A stretch of DNA of 64,000 bases from Streptomyces sp. col6 (lineage in GTDB: Bacteria > Actinomycetota > Actinomycetes > Streptomycetales > Streptomycetaceae): the NCBI RefSeq assembly GCF_008042035.1, contig NZ_RDBL01000013.1:924574-988573 (forward strand), given 5' to 3'. Of the stretch, positions 19,332 through 26,536 are shown piece after piece; the stretch's first letter is position 1, and every line of letters begins with the position of its first letter. The position numbers and the translations under genes were made by a program. The notes beneath the pieces are model-generated. The model ran no database searches and had not been told where the DNA came from. It worked only from the letters and a program-made list of their open reading frames with translations.

Positions 19332-19667
19332 GTGGCAAGTGGCAACGCGATCCGGGGAAGCCGGGTCGGAGCGGGGCCGATGGGGGAGGCCGAGCGCGGC
19401 GAGTCCGCGCCACGGCTCCGCATCTCCTTCTGGTGCTCGAACGGGCACGAGACGCAGCCCAGCTTCGCCCATGACGCGCAGGTGCCGGACACCTGGGACT
19501 GCCCGCGCTGCGGTTTCCCGGCCGGCCAGGACCCGGAGAGCCCGCCGGACCCGCCGCGCACCGAGCCGTACAAGACGCACCTCGCGTACGTACGCGAGCG
19601 GCGCAGCGACGCGGACGGCGAGGCCATCCTCGCCGAGGCCCTCGCGAAACTCCGCGGCGAGATCTAG
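19332..19667 (+). CDS. RbpA-family RNA polymerase-binding protein
   Basis: A 111-residue small zinc protein of the RbpA family. These bind the primary sigma factor and core RNA polymerase and stimulate open-complex formation in actinobacteria. GNAIRGSRVG at the N-terminus matches the RbpA core linker, CSNGHETQPSF and CPRCGFP form the zinc site (about 35-65), and YVRERRSDADGEAILAEAL (about 85-104) is the sigma-binding helix region. It differs from the main RbpA I remember, so it may be the paralogue (RbpB). The GTG start has GGGAG upstream. Two strong hairpins follow. Confidence 0.8.
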   Translation: MASGNAIRGSRVGAGPMGEAERGESAPRLRISFWCSNGHETQPSFAHDAQVPDTWDCPRCGFPAGQDPESPPDPPRTEPYKTHLAYVRERRSDADGEAILAEALAKLRGEI

Positions 19668-19676
19668 AGACGTTCA

Positions 19677-19706
19677 CCGGCCGGACACCCTCGGGTGCCC
19701 GGCCGG
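19677..19706 (+). terminator. Terminator after the RbpA-like gene
   Basis: CCGGCCGG (19677-19684) pairs with 19699-19706. An inner CACC/GGTG stem caps it. It starts 10 bp after the stop codon. Confidence 0.75.
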
Positions 19707-19716
19707 AGTGCTTCCC

Positions 19717-19773
19717 AGATCCTGTCCGGAGTTCCCCCGCGGCGTCGCGGCGCTGGAACTCCGGACAGGATCT
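19717..19773. repeat. Perfect 19-bp inverted repeat with inner hairpin
   Basis: AGATCCTGTCCGGAGTTCC (19717-19735) is repeated exactly in inverse at 19755-19773. The 19-nt loop holds a further CCGCG/CGCGG stem (19737-19750). It lies directly after another hairpin and before the pgi promoter. It may be a second terminator or the remnant of a small inverted-repeat element. Confidence 0.85.
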
Positions 19774-19790
19774 TGTGCCGCAGCCCGCCG

Positions 19791-19822
19791 TTGTCACGTC
19801 CGGCCGCCTGATCAATTAGGTT
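19791..19822 (+). promoter_or_regulatory. pgi: Candidate pgi promoter
   Basis: TTGTCA (19791-19796) is followed by TTAGGT (19816-19821) at a 19-bp spacing. This gives a leader of about 35 nt before the ATG at 19865. Confidence 0.5.
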
Positions 19823-19864
19823 GGAGGGGCAGCGGGGAACTGCGGTTACGAGAGAAGTGGGCTG

Positions 19865-21526
19865 ATGTCCGGGATGAACGCAACAAGCCGTACCAGGCTC
19901 AACCAGACGCCGGAATGGGCCGCGCTGGGCAAGCACCGTGAGCAGCTCGGGTCGACCCACCTGCGCCGGCTGTTCGCGGACGACCCGGCGCGTGGCACCG
20001 GGTACACCCTGCGGGTCGGCGACCTGTACCTCGACTACTCCAAGCACCTGGTCACCGACGAGACGCTGGGGCTGCTGCGCGAGCTGGCCGTCGCCACCGA
20101 CGTCGCCGGGCTGCGCGACGCCATGTTCCGTGGCGAGAAGATCAACACCACCGAGGACCGCGCCGTCCTGCACACCGCGCTGCGCGCTCCGCGCGACACC
20201 GTGATCGAGGTCGACGGCGAGAACGTGGTGCCGGCCGTGCACGCGGTGCTCGACAAGATGGCGGCCTTCTCCGACCGGGTCAGGTCGGGGGAGTGGACCG
20301 GTCACACCGGCAAGCCGATCAAGAACATCGTCAACATCGGCATCGGCGGCTCCGACCTCGGCCCCGCCATGGCCTACGAGGTGCTGCGCTCCTTCACGGA
20401 CCGCTCGCTCACCTTCCGGTTCGTCTCCAACGTGGACGGCGCCGACCTGCACGAGGCCCTCCACGACCTGGACCCGGCCGAGACGCTGTTCATCATCGCG
20501 TCGAAGACCTTCACCACGATCGAGACGATCACCAACGCCACCTCCGCCCGCGACTGGCTGCTCACCGGCCTGAGGGCCGGTCAGGACGCCGTCGCCAAGC
20601 ACTTCGTGGCGCTGTCGACGAATGCCGGCAAGGTCGCGGACTTCGGCATCGACACCGACAACATGTTCGAGTTCTGGGACTGGGTCGGCGGCCGCTACTC
20701 GTACGACTCCGCCATCGGGCTCTCGCTGATGATCGCCATCGGCCCGGACCGGTTCCGCGAGATGCTCGACGGCTTCCACCTCGTCGACGAGCACTTCCGC
20801 ACCGCCCCCGCCGAGGAGAACGCCCCGCTGCTGCTCGGCCTGCTGGGTGTCTGGTACGGCGCGTTCTTCGACGCCCAGTCGCACGCCGTGCTGCCGTACA
20901 GCCACTACCTGTCCAAGTTCACCGCGTACCTCCAGCAGCTGGACATGGAGTCCAACGGCAAGTCCGTGGACCGGGACGGCAATCCGGTCGACTGGCAGAC
21001 CGGCCCGGTCGTCTGGGGCACCCCGGGCACCAACGGACAGCACGCCTACTACCAGCTGATCCACCAGGGTACGAAGGTCATCCCGGCCGACTTCATCGGC
21101 TTCGCGCAGCCGGTCGACGACCTGCTGCCCGGCCTGGTCGCCCAGCACGACCTGCTGATGGCCAACTTCTTCGCCCAGACCCAGGCCCTCGCCTTCGGCA
21201 AGACGCCGGACGAGGTGCGCGCCGAGGGCGTCCCCGAGGAGCTGGTGGCGCACAAGACGTTCCGGGGCGACCACCCGACGACGACGATCCTCGCCGACCG
21301 GCTCACCCCGTCCGTGCTCGGCCAGCTGATCGCGCTGTACGAGCACAAGGTCTTCGTCCAGGGCGCGATCTGGAACATCGACTCCTTCGACCAGTGGGGC
21401 GTCGAGCTCGGCAAGGTCCTGGCCAAGAAGATCGAGCCCGTCCTGACCGAGGGCAAGGGCGGCGAGCAGCTGGACAGCTCGACCGCCGCGCTCGCCTCCA
21501 AGTACCGCGAGCTGCGCGGGCGCTGA
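19865..21526 (+). CDS. pgi: Glucose-6-phosphate isomerase
   Basis: A 553-residue isomerase between glucose-6-phosphate and fructose-6-phosphate, linking the glycolytic genes on its left to the pentose-phosphate operon on its right. Visible motifs are VNIGIGGSDLGPAMAYE (about 156-172), the SIS-fold phosphate site SKTFTTIETITNA, and GGRYSYDSAIGLSLM with the catalytic region. C-terminal FDQWGVELGKVLAKK is the second Prosite signature. The start is taken as ATG 19865; ATG 19874 (MNATSRTRLNQTPEW) is also possible. A terminator separates it from the convergent next gene. Confidence 0.97.
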   Translation: MSGMNATSRTRLNQTPEWAALGKHREQLGSTHLRRLFADDPARGTGYTLRVGDLYLDYSKHLVTDETLGLLRELAVATDVAGLRDAMFRGEKINTTEDRAVLHTALRAPRDTVIEVDGENVVPAVHAVLDKMAAFSDRVRSGEWTGHTGKPIKNIVNIGIGGSDLGPAMAYEVLRSFTDRSLTFRFVSNVDGADLHEALHDLDPAETLFIIASKTFTTIETITNATSARDWLLTGLRAGQDAVAKHFVALSTNAGKVADFGIDTDNMFEFWDWVGGRYSYDSAIGLSLMIAIGPDRFREMLDGFHLVDEHFRTAPAEENAPLLLGLLGVWYGAFFDAQSHAVLPYSHYLSKFTAYLQQLDMESNGKSVDRDGNPVDWQTGPVVWGTPGTNGQHAYYQLIHQGTKVIPADFIGFAQPVDDLLPGLVAQHDLLMANFFAQTQALAFGKTPDEVRAEGVPEELVAHKTFRGDHPTTTILADRLTPSVLGQLIALYEHKVFVQGAIWNIDSFDQWGVELGKVLAKKIEPVLTEGKGGEQLDSSTAALASKYRELRGR

Positions 21527-21535
21527 GTCCCGCCC

Positions 21536-21567
21536 GAGGGGCCCCGGCCGGAGCGGCGGGGCCCCTC
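21536..21567. terminator. Bidirectional terminator between pgi and the VOC gene
   Basis: GAGGGGCCCCG (21536-21546) pairs perfectly with 21557-21567. It lies between convergent genes and reaches into the stop codon of the minus-strand one. Confidence 0.75.
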
Positions 21568-21922
21568 AGCCGTGCGTCGTGTCGATGACGCAGAAGCGGT
21601 TGCCCTCCGGGTCCGCCAGCACCACGAAGTCCGGGTCCTCGGGATACAGCTCCCAGTCCACCTCCGCCGCGCCGAGTGCGAGCAGCCGGGCCACCTCGGC
21701 GTCCTGCTCCTCGGTGTACAGGTCGAGGTGGACCCGGGGGACCTCCTGCACCGGTGCGTCGCTGCGCCCGAGGGAGAGCCCGGCGCCCGGCCCCTCGGCG
21801 GGGACCAGGACCACCCAGTCCTCCGTGGCCGGTTCCCGCTCCACGTACCCCAGTGCCGCCTTCCAGAAGGCCGCCGCCCGCGCCACGTCCGACGCGCCCA
21901 TCACCACGGTTCCGATATGCAT
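21566..21922 (-). CDS. VOC (glyoxalase/bleomycin-resistance fold) family protein
   Basis: A 118-residue single-module pair of beta-alpha-beta repeats. It begins with GTVVMGASDVARAAAFWKAALGY and ends with DFVVLADPEGNRFCVID, the standard N- and C-terminal halves of the VOC fold. The likely metal ligands are His/Glu at positions typical of the fold (HLDL about 70; DPEGNRF about 106). The family covers isomerases, dioxygenases and antibiotic-binding proteins; nothing here fixes a substrate. A second protein of this kind lies at 40136. It is transcribed alone, towards pgi. Confidence 0.8.
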   Translation of the reverse strand: MHIGTVVMGASDVARAAAFWKAALGYVEREPATEDWVVLVPAEGPGAGLSLGRSDAPVQEVPRVHLDLYTEEQDAEVARLLALGAAEVDWELYPEDPDFVVLADPEGNRFCVIDTTHG

Positions 21923-21994
21923 GGGCCGAGCCTTTCACGTCAGGGCCTTTCGTTCGGATCAGGCCGGCGAAAGGCCCCGGCCCCGGAAACGCGG

Positions 21995-22030
21995 CGGGCC
22001 CGGTCCGCCCCGAGGGGCGGACCGGGCCCG
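21995..22030 (-). terminator. Terminator of the tkt-tal-zwf-opcA-pgl operon
   Basis: A 17-bp perfect stem (21995-22011 with 22014-22030) with a 2-nt apex begins about 20 bp after the pgl stop on the minus strand. It is one of the strongest hairpins in the window. Confidence 0.85.
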
Positions 22031-22053
22031 TGCGGAAACCCGCTGACGGCCGG

Positions 22054-22839
22054 TCAGGCGGAGGCCGGCGGGTACAGGGCGCGGGGGAGGCGGGAGGCCG
22101 CCGCCGCGTCCAGCAGCCACAGCGTGCGGCCCCGGCCGTACGCACCGGCAGCCGGGGCCTGGATCTCCCCGGGCCCCGACAGGGCGATGGCCACCGCCTC
22201 CGCCTTGTCCTCGCCCGCGGCCAGCAGCCATACCTCGCGCGCCGCCCGGATGGCGGGCAGCGTCAGCGAGACCCGGACCGGCGGCGGCTTGGGGGCGCCG
22301 TGCACACCGACGACGGTGCGCTCGGTCTCCCGTACCGCCGGCAGCTCGGGGAAGAGCGAGGCGACATGGGTGTCGGGGCCGACGCCCAGCATCAGCACGT
22401 CGAACTCCGGCACCGGGCCGTGGTCCTGCGGTGCCGAGGCGGCCGCCAGTTCGGCCGCGTATCCGGCGGCCGCGGCGTCGGCGTCCGGGCCGTAGGGGCC
22501 GTCCGACGCGGGCATGACGTGCACCCGGGACGGGTCCAGCGGCACCGCGTCGAGCAGGGCCTCGCGGGCCTGGGTGACATTGCGCTCCGGGTCGCCCTCG
22601 GGCAGGAACCGCTCGTCGCCCCACCACAGGTCGAGCCGCGACCAGTCGATCGCGTCCCGGGCGGGCGCGGCGGCGAGAGCGGCCAGCAGGCCGTTGCCGT
22701 TGCGCCCGCCGGTGAGCACCACCGAGGCGTTGCCGCGCGCGGCCTGGGCGTCCACGATCTTCGTGATCAGCCGGGCCGCCGCGGCCTGCGCCATCAGCTC
22801 CTTGTCGCGGTGCACGACGAGCTGCGGTACTCCGGTCAC
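22054..22839 (-). CDS. pgl: 6-phosphogluconolactonase
   Basis: A protein of 261 residues that hydrolyses 6-phosphogluconolactone, the second oxidative pentose-phosphate step. NagB/DevB-type motifs are visible: VVLTGGRNGNGLLAAL (about 40-55), LWWGDERFLPEGDPERN (about 71-87), and VLMLGVGPDTHVASLFP with the family's catalytic His/Asp (about 150-166). The start is the GTG at 22839, whose GTGA overlaps the opcA stop; longer frames to 23322 lie inside opcA and are rejected. It is the last gene of the pentose-phosphate operon, before a strong terminator. Confidence 0.95.
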   Translation of the reverse strand: MTGVPQLVVHRDKELMAQAAAARLITKIVDAQAARGNASVVLTGGRNGNGLLAALAAAPARDAIDWSRLDLWWGDERFLPEGDPERNVTQAREALLDAVPLDPSRVHVMPASDGPYGPDADAAAAGYAAELAAASAPQDHGPVPEFDVLMLGVGPDTHVASLFPELPAVRETERTVVGVHGAPKPPPVRVSLTLPAIRAAREVWLLAAGEDKAEAVAIALSGPGEIQAPAAGAYGRGRTLWLLDAAAASRLPRALYPPASA

Positions 22840-23849
22840 TTCGCCGCCGCCTTCTTGGCCGGGGCGGCCTTCTTCGCGGGGGGAGTGGCGTCCGCGGCCT
22901 TCTTGGCCGGGGCGGACGGCTCCGCCTGGTCCAGGCGCTCCACGCCGAACTTCACCGTCGACTCGTAGATGTTGTCCGGGTCGAGGCGGCGGAGCTCCTC
23001 CGCGAGCAGCTCCGCCGTCTCGCGGCGCTTGAGCGCCACCGCGCGGTCCGGCTGGCCCACCATGCAGAGCGTGGCGAGCGAGCCGTCGGCCCGGTCCAGG
23101 ACGATGTCGCCGTTCTTGGTGGTCATCCGGACGGCCGTGAGGCCGGGGCCGCCGGACGTGGTGCGCTCCACCGGGACGCCGAGGCGGTCCGCGAGCCACA
23201 TGGCCAGCAGCTCGCAGCTCGGGTTGTCCGACTCGCCCTCGACCGTGGCCGAGACGACCTCGGCCGGCTGCTGGTCGAGCGCCGCCGCCAGCATCGAGCG
23301 CCACGGCGTGATGCGCGTCCACGCCAGGTCCGTGTCACCGGGCCGATAGGTCTGGGCACGCATCGCCAGCTCTTCGAGCGGGTGCTCGGCCGAGTAGGTG
23401 TCGGTGATCCGGCGCTGGGCCAGTGCGCCGAGCGCGTCCCTCGCCGGGTCGGCCGGGGAGTCCTGCGGCCACCACACGACCACCGGGGCGTCCGGCAGCA
23501 GCAGCGGCAGGACGACCGACTGGGCGTGGTTGGCCAGCTCGCCGTGGAGCCGCAGCACCACGGTCTCGCCGGAGCCCGAGTCGGACCCGACCCGGATCTC
23601 GGCGTCGAGCCGCGCGTCGCGGCGGGTGCGCGGCGAACGGCTGAGCCGCTTGATGACCGCGATGATCCGCGAGGGGTGCTCGCGCGAGGAGTCGCTGGCC
23701 GCCTTCAGCGCGTCGTAGGCGTTCTCCTCGTCGGTGACGATGACGAGGGTGAGCACCATCCCGATCGCCGGGGCGCCGACGGCGCGCCGGGCCGAGATGA
23801 GCGCCTGGTTGATCTTGCTGGACGTGGTTTCCGTGAGATCGATCTTCAT
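22836..23849 (-). CDS. opcA: Glucose-6-phosphate dehydrogenase assembly protein OpcA
   Basis: A 337-residue OpcA, a redox-sensitive partner needed for full glucose-6-phosphate dehydrogenase activity in cyanobacteria and actinobacteria. The N-terminus MKIDLTETTSSKINQAL and segments VVWWPQDSPADPA and DLAWTRITPWRSMLAAAL are family-typical. The C-terminus (about 310-337) is an Ala/Lys/Pro tail (PAKKAADATPPAKKAAPAKK) not required by the family fold. It is a low-complexity addition similar in composition to the UvrA tail. It overlaps zwf and pgl by 4 bp each, so the three proteins are translationally coupled. Confidence 0.95.
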   Translation of the reverse strand: MKIDLTETTSSKINQALISARRAVGAPAIGMVLTLVIVTDEENAYDALKAASDSSREHPSRIIAVIKRLSRSPRTRRDARLDAEIRVGSDSGSGETVVLRLHGELANHAQSVVLPLLLPDAPVVVWWPQDSPADPARDALGALAQRRITDTYSAEHPLEELAMRAQTYRPGDTDLAWTRITPWRSMLAAALDQQPAEVVSATVEGESDNPSCELLAMWLADRLGVPVERTTSGGPGLTAVRMTTKNGDIVLDRADGSLATLCMVGQPDRAVALKRRETAELLAEELRRLDPDNIYESTVKFGVERLDQAEPSAPAKKAADATPPAKKAAPAKKAAAK

Positions 23850-25378
23850 GGCCGGCGCCAGCTCCGTCCGTCGCGTGCGAGCATCTCGTCCGCCTCGGCC
23901 GGACCCCAGGTGCCGGCCGGGTACTGGGCGGGCTTGCCGTGCTTGTCCCAGTACTCCTCGATCGGGTCGAGGATGTTCCAGGAGAGCTCGACCTCCTGGT
24001 GGCGCGGGAAGAGGTTGGCGTCGCCGAGCAGGACGTCGAGGATGAGCCGCTCGTACGCCTCCGGGCTGGACTCCGTGAAGGACTCGCCGTAGGCGAAGTC
24101 CATCGTGACGTCCCGGACCTCCATCGAGGTGCCGGGCACCTTGGAGCCGAACCGCACCGTGACACCCTCGTCCGGCTGCACCCGGATGACCAGGGCGTTG
24201 CCGCCAAGCTCCTCCGTCGCGCCGGACTCGAAGGGCAGGTACGGGGCGCGCTTGAAGACGACCGCGATCTCCGTGACCCGGCGGCCGAGACGCTTGCCGG
24301 TGCGCAGGTAGAAGGGGACGCCCGCCCAGCGGCGGTTGTTGATCGTCAGCTTGATCGCGGCGAAGGTGTCGGTCTTCGACTTGGGGTCGATACCGTCCTC
24401 CTCCAGATAGCCCACGGCCTCCTCGCCGCCCTGCCAGGCGTGCGTGTACTGGCCGCGCACGGTGTGCTTGCCCAGGTCCTCGGGCAGCTCCACCGCCGTG
24501 AGCACCTTGAGCTTCTCGGCGACCAGGGCCTTGGGGTGGAAGGAGCCGGGCTCCTCCATGGCGGTCAGCGCGAGCAGCTGGAGCAGGTGGTTCTGGATGA
24601 CGTCACGGGCGGCGCCGATGCCGTCGTAGTAGCCGGCCCGGCCGCCGATGCCGATGTCCTCGGCCATCGTGATCTGCACGTGGTCGACGTACGACCGGTT
24701 CCAGATCGGCTCCCACATCGTGTTGGCGAAGCGCAGCGCCAGGATGTTCTGGACCGTCTCCTTGCCGAGGTAGTGGTCGATCCGGAAGACCTCGTTCGGC
24801 GGGAAGACGTCGTGCACGAGCTGGTTCAGCTCCTGCGCGCTCTTCAGGTCGTGGCCGAACGGCTTCTCGATGACGGCGCGGCGCCAGCTGCCGTCCTTCT
24901 GGTCGGCCAGCCCGTGCTTCTTGAGCTGCTGGACCACCTTGGGGAAGAACTTCGGCGGGACGGACAGGTAGAAGGCGAAGTTGCCGCCCGTGCCCTGCGC
25001 CTTGTCCAGCTCCTCGATCGTGGCCCTGAGGGTCTCGAAGGCCACGTCGTCGTCGAAGTTGCCCTGCACGAAGCGCATGCCCTGGCTCAGCTGCTGCCAG
25101 ACCTCCTCGCGGAAGGGCGTACGGGAATGCTCCTTGACGGCGTCGTGCACGACCTGGGCGAAGTCCTCGTCCTCCCAGTCGCGGCGCGCGAAGCCGATGA
25201 GCGAGAAGCCCGGCGGCAGCAGACCGCGGTTGGCCAGGTCGTAGACGGCGGGCATCAGCTTTTTACGGGACAAATCGCCCGTGACGCCAAAGATGACCAG
25301 GCCCGACGGCCCCGCGATGCGCGGGAGCCGTCGGTCCTGGGCGTCACGGAGCGGGTTGGCTCCGGGAACACCAGACAA
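23846..25378 (-). CDS. zwf: Glucose-6-phosphate 1-dehydrogenase
   Basis: A protein of 510 residues oxidising glucose-6-phosphate with NADP+. The coenzyme loop is VIFGVTGDLSRKKLMPA (about 28-44). The substrate site RIDHYLGKETVQN (about 193-205) contains the catalytic His-Tyr-Lys region, and EKPFGHDL precedes it. No ATG or GTG fits the conserved N-terminus. The TTG at 25378 (L-SGVPGANPLRDAQDRRLPR) has an excellent GGAGGG 9 nt upstream, so a TTG start is proposed. The ribosome site lies in the end of tal, whose stop is 5 bp before. It is coupled to opcA by ATGA. Confidence 0.95.
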   Translation of the reverse strand: MSGVPGANPLRDAQDRRLPRIAGPSGLVIFGVTGDLSRKKLMPAVYDLANRGLLPPGFSLIGFARRDWEDEDFAQVVHDAVKEHSRTPFREEVWQQLSQGMRFVQGNFDDDVAFETLRATIEELDKAQGTGGNFAFYLSVPPKFFPKVVQQLKKHGLADQKDGSWRRAVIEKPFGHDLKSAQELNQLVHDVFPPNEVFRIDHYLGKETVQNILALRFANTMWEPIWNRSYVDHVQITMAEDIGIGGRAGYYDGIGAARDVIQNHLLQLLALTAMEEPGSFHPKALVAEKLKVLTAVELPEDLGKHTVRGQYTHAWQGGEEAVGYLEEDGIDPKSKTDTFAAIKLTINNRRWAGVPFYLRTGKRLGRRVTEIAVVFKRAPYLPFESGATEELGGNALVIRVQPDEGVTVRFGSKVPGTSMEVRDVTMDFAYGESFTESSPEAYERLILDVLLGDANLFPRHQEVELSWNILDPIEEYWDKHGKPAQYPAGTWGPAEADEMLARDGRSWRRP

Positions 25379-25383
25379 AGTGG

Positions 25384-26502
25384 TCAGCCCTCCGAAGGGG
25401 CGAGGCGCTTGAGCTCCGCCTCGGTCGAGTTGAGCAGGTCGGTCCAGGCGGCCTCGAACTTCTCGACGCCCTCGTCCTCCAGGAGCTGGACGACGTCGTC
25501 GTAGTCGACACCGAGCTTCTTGATGGTGTCGAGGTCGGCGCGCGCCTGGTCGTACGAACCGGCGACGGTGTTGCCGGTGACCTCGCCGTGGTCCGCCACC
25601 GCGTCCAGAGTCGCCTCGGGCATGGTGTTGACCGTGTTCGGGGCGACGAGGTCGACGACGTACAGGGTGTCCTTGAGGGCCGGGTCCTTCACGCCGGTCG
25701 AGGCCCACAGCGGACGCTGCTTGTTGGCGTGCGCCTTGTCCAGGGCGGCCCAGCGCTGACCGGCGAAGACCTCCTCGTACGCCTCGTAGGCCAGGCGCGC
25801 GTTGGCCAGGGCGGACTTGCCCTTCGCGGCCTTCGCCTCCTCGCCGCCGATGGCGTCCAGGCGCTTGTCGATCTCGGTGTCCACGCGGGATACGAAGAAG
25901 GACGCCACCGAGTGGATCCTGGAGAGGTCCAGGCCCGCGGCCTTCGCCTTCTCCAGGCCCGCCAGGTAGGCGTCCATGACCGCGCGGTAGCGCTCCAGCG
26001 AGAAGATCAGCGTGACGTTGACGCTGATGCCCCGGCCGATCGTCTCGGTGATCGCGGGCAGGCCCGCCTTGGTCGCCGGGATCTTGATGAGGGTGTTCGG
26101 GCGGTCCACCAGCCAGGCCAGCTGCTTGGCCTCGGCGACCGTGGCCGTCGTGTTGTGCGCCAGGCGCGGGTCGACCTCGATGGAGACCCGGCCGTCCTGG
26201 CCGTCCGTCGCGTCGAAGACCGGACGCAGGATGTCGGCCGCGTCACGGACGTCCGCGGTGGTGATCATGCGGATCGCTTCCTCGACGGTCACCTTGCGGG
26301 CCGCGAGGTCGGCGAGCTGCTGGTCGTAGCCGTCGCCCTGCGAGATGGCCTTCTGGAAGATCGAGGGGTTGGTCGTGACCCCCACGACGTGGCTCTGGTC
26401 GATCAGCTCCGCCAGATTGCCCGACGTGATCCGCTTGCGCGAGAGATCGTCGAGCCAGATCGCCACGCCCTCGTCGGAGAGGCGCTTGAGTGCGTCTGTC
26501 AT
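25384..26502 (-). CDS. tal: Transaldolase
   Basis: A 372-residue transaldolase of the long actinobacterial type, moving a dihydroxyacetone unit between sugar phosphates. VGVTTNPSIFQKAI (about 40-53) is the first signature. The Schiff-base Lys is in PNTLIKIPATKAGLPA (about 134-149). A C-terminal extension includes DYDDVVQLLEDEGVEKF. The ATG start has TAGGAG upstream. It sits between tkt and zwf in one operon, the usual order in Streptomyces. Confidence 0.96.
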   Translation of the reverse strand: MTDALKRLSDEGVAIWLDDLSRKRITSGNLAELIDQSHVVGVTTNPSIFQKAISQGDGYDQQLADLAARKVTVEEAIRMITTADVRDAADILRPVFDATDGQDGRVSIEVDPRLAHNTTATVAEAKQLAWLVDRPNTLIKIPATKAGLPAITETIGRGISVNVTLIFSLERYRAVMDAYLAGLEKAKAAGLDLSRIHSVASFFVSRVDTEIDKRLDAIGGEEAKAAKGKSALANARLAYEAYEEVFAGQRWAALDKAHANKQRPLWASTGVKDPALKDTLYVVDLVAPNTVNTMPEATLDAVADHGEVTGNTVAGSYDQARADLDTIKKLGVDYDDVVQLLEDEGVEKFEAAWTDLLNSTEAELKRLAPSEG

Positions 26503-26536
26503 GAGAATTGCATCTCCTACTAGTCGTATAACGGCG

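Noticed and set aside
22839..23322. N-terminal extension of pgl to 23322
   Set aside because: It lies wholly inside opcA in another frame; the GTG overlap start at 22839 gives the normal protein length.
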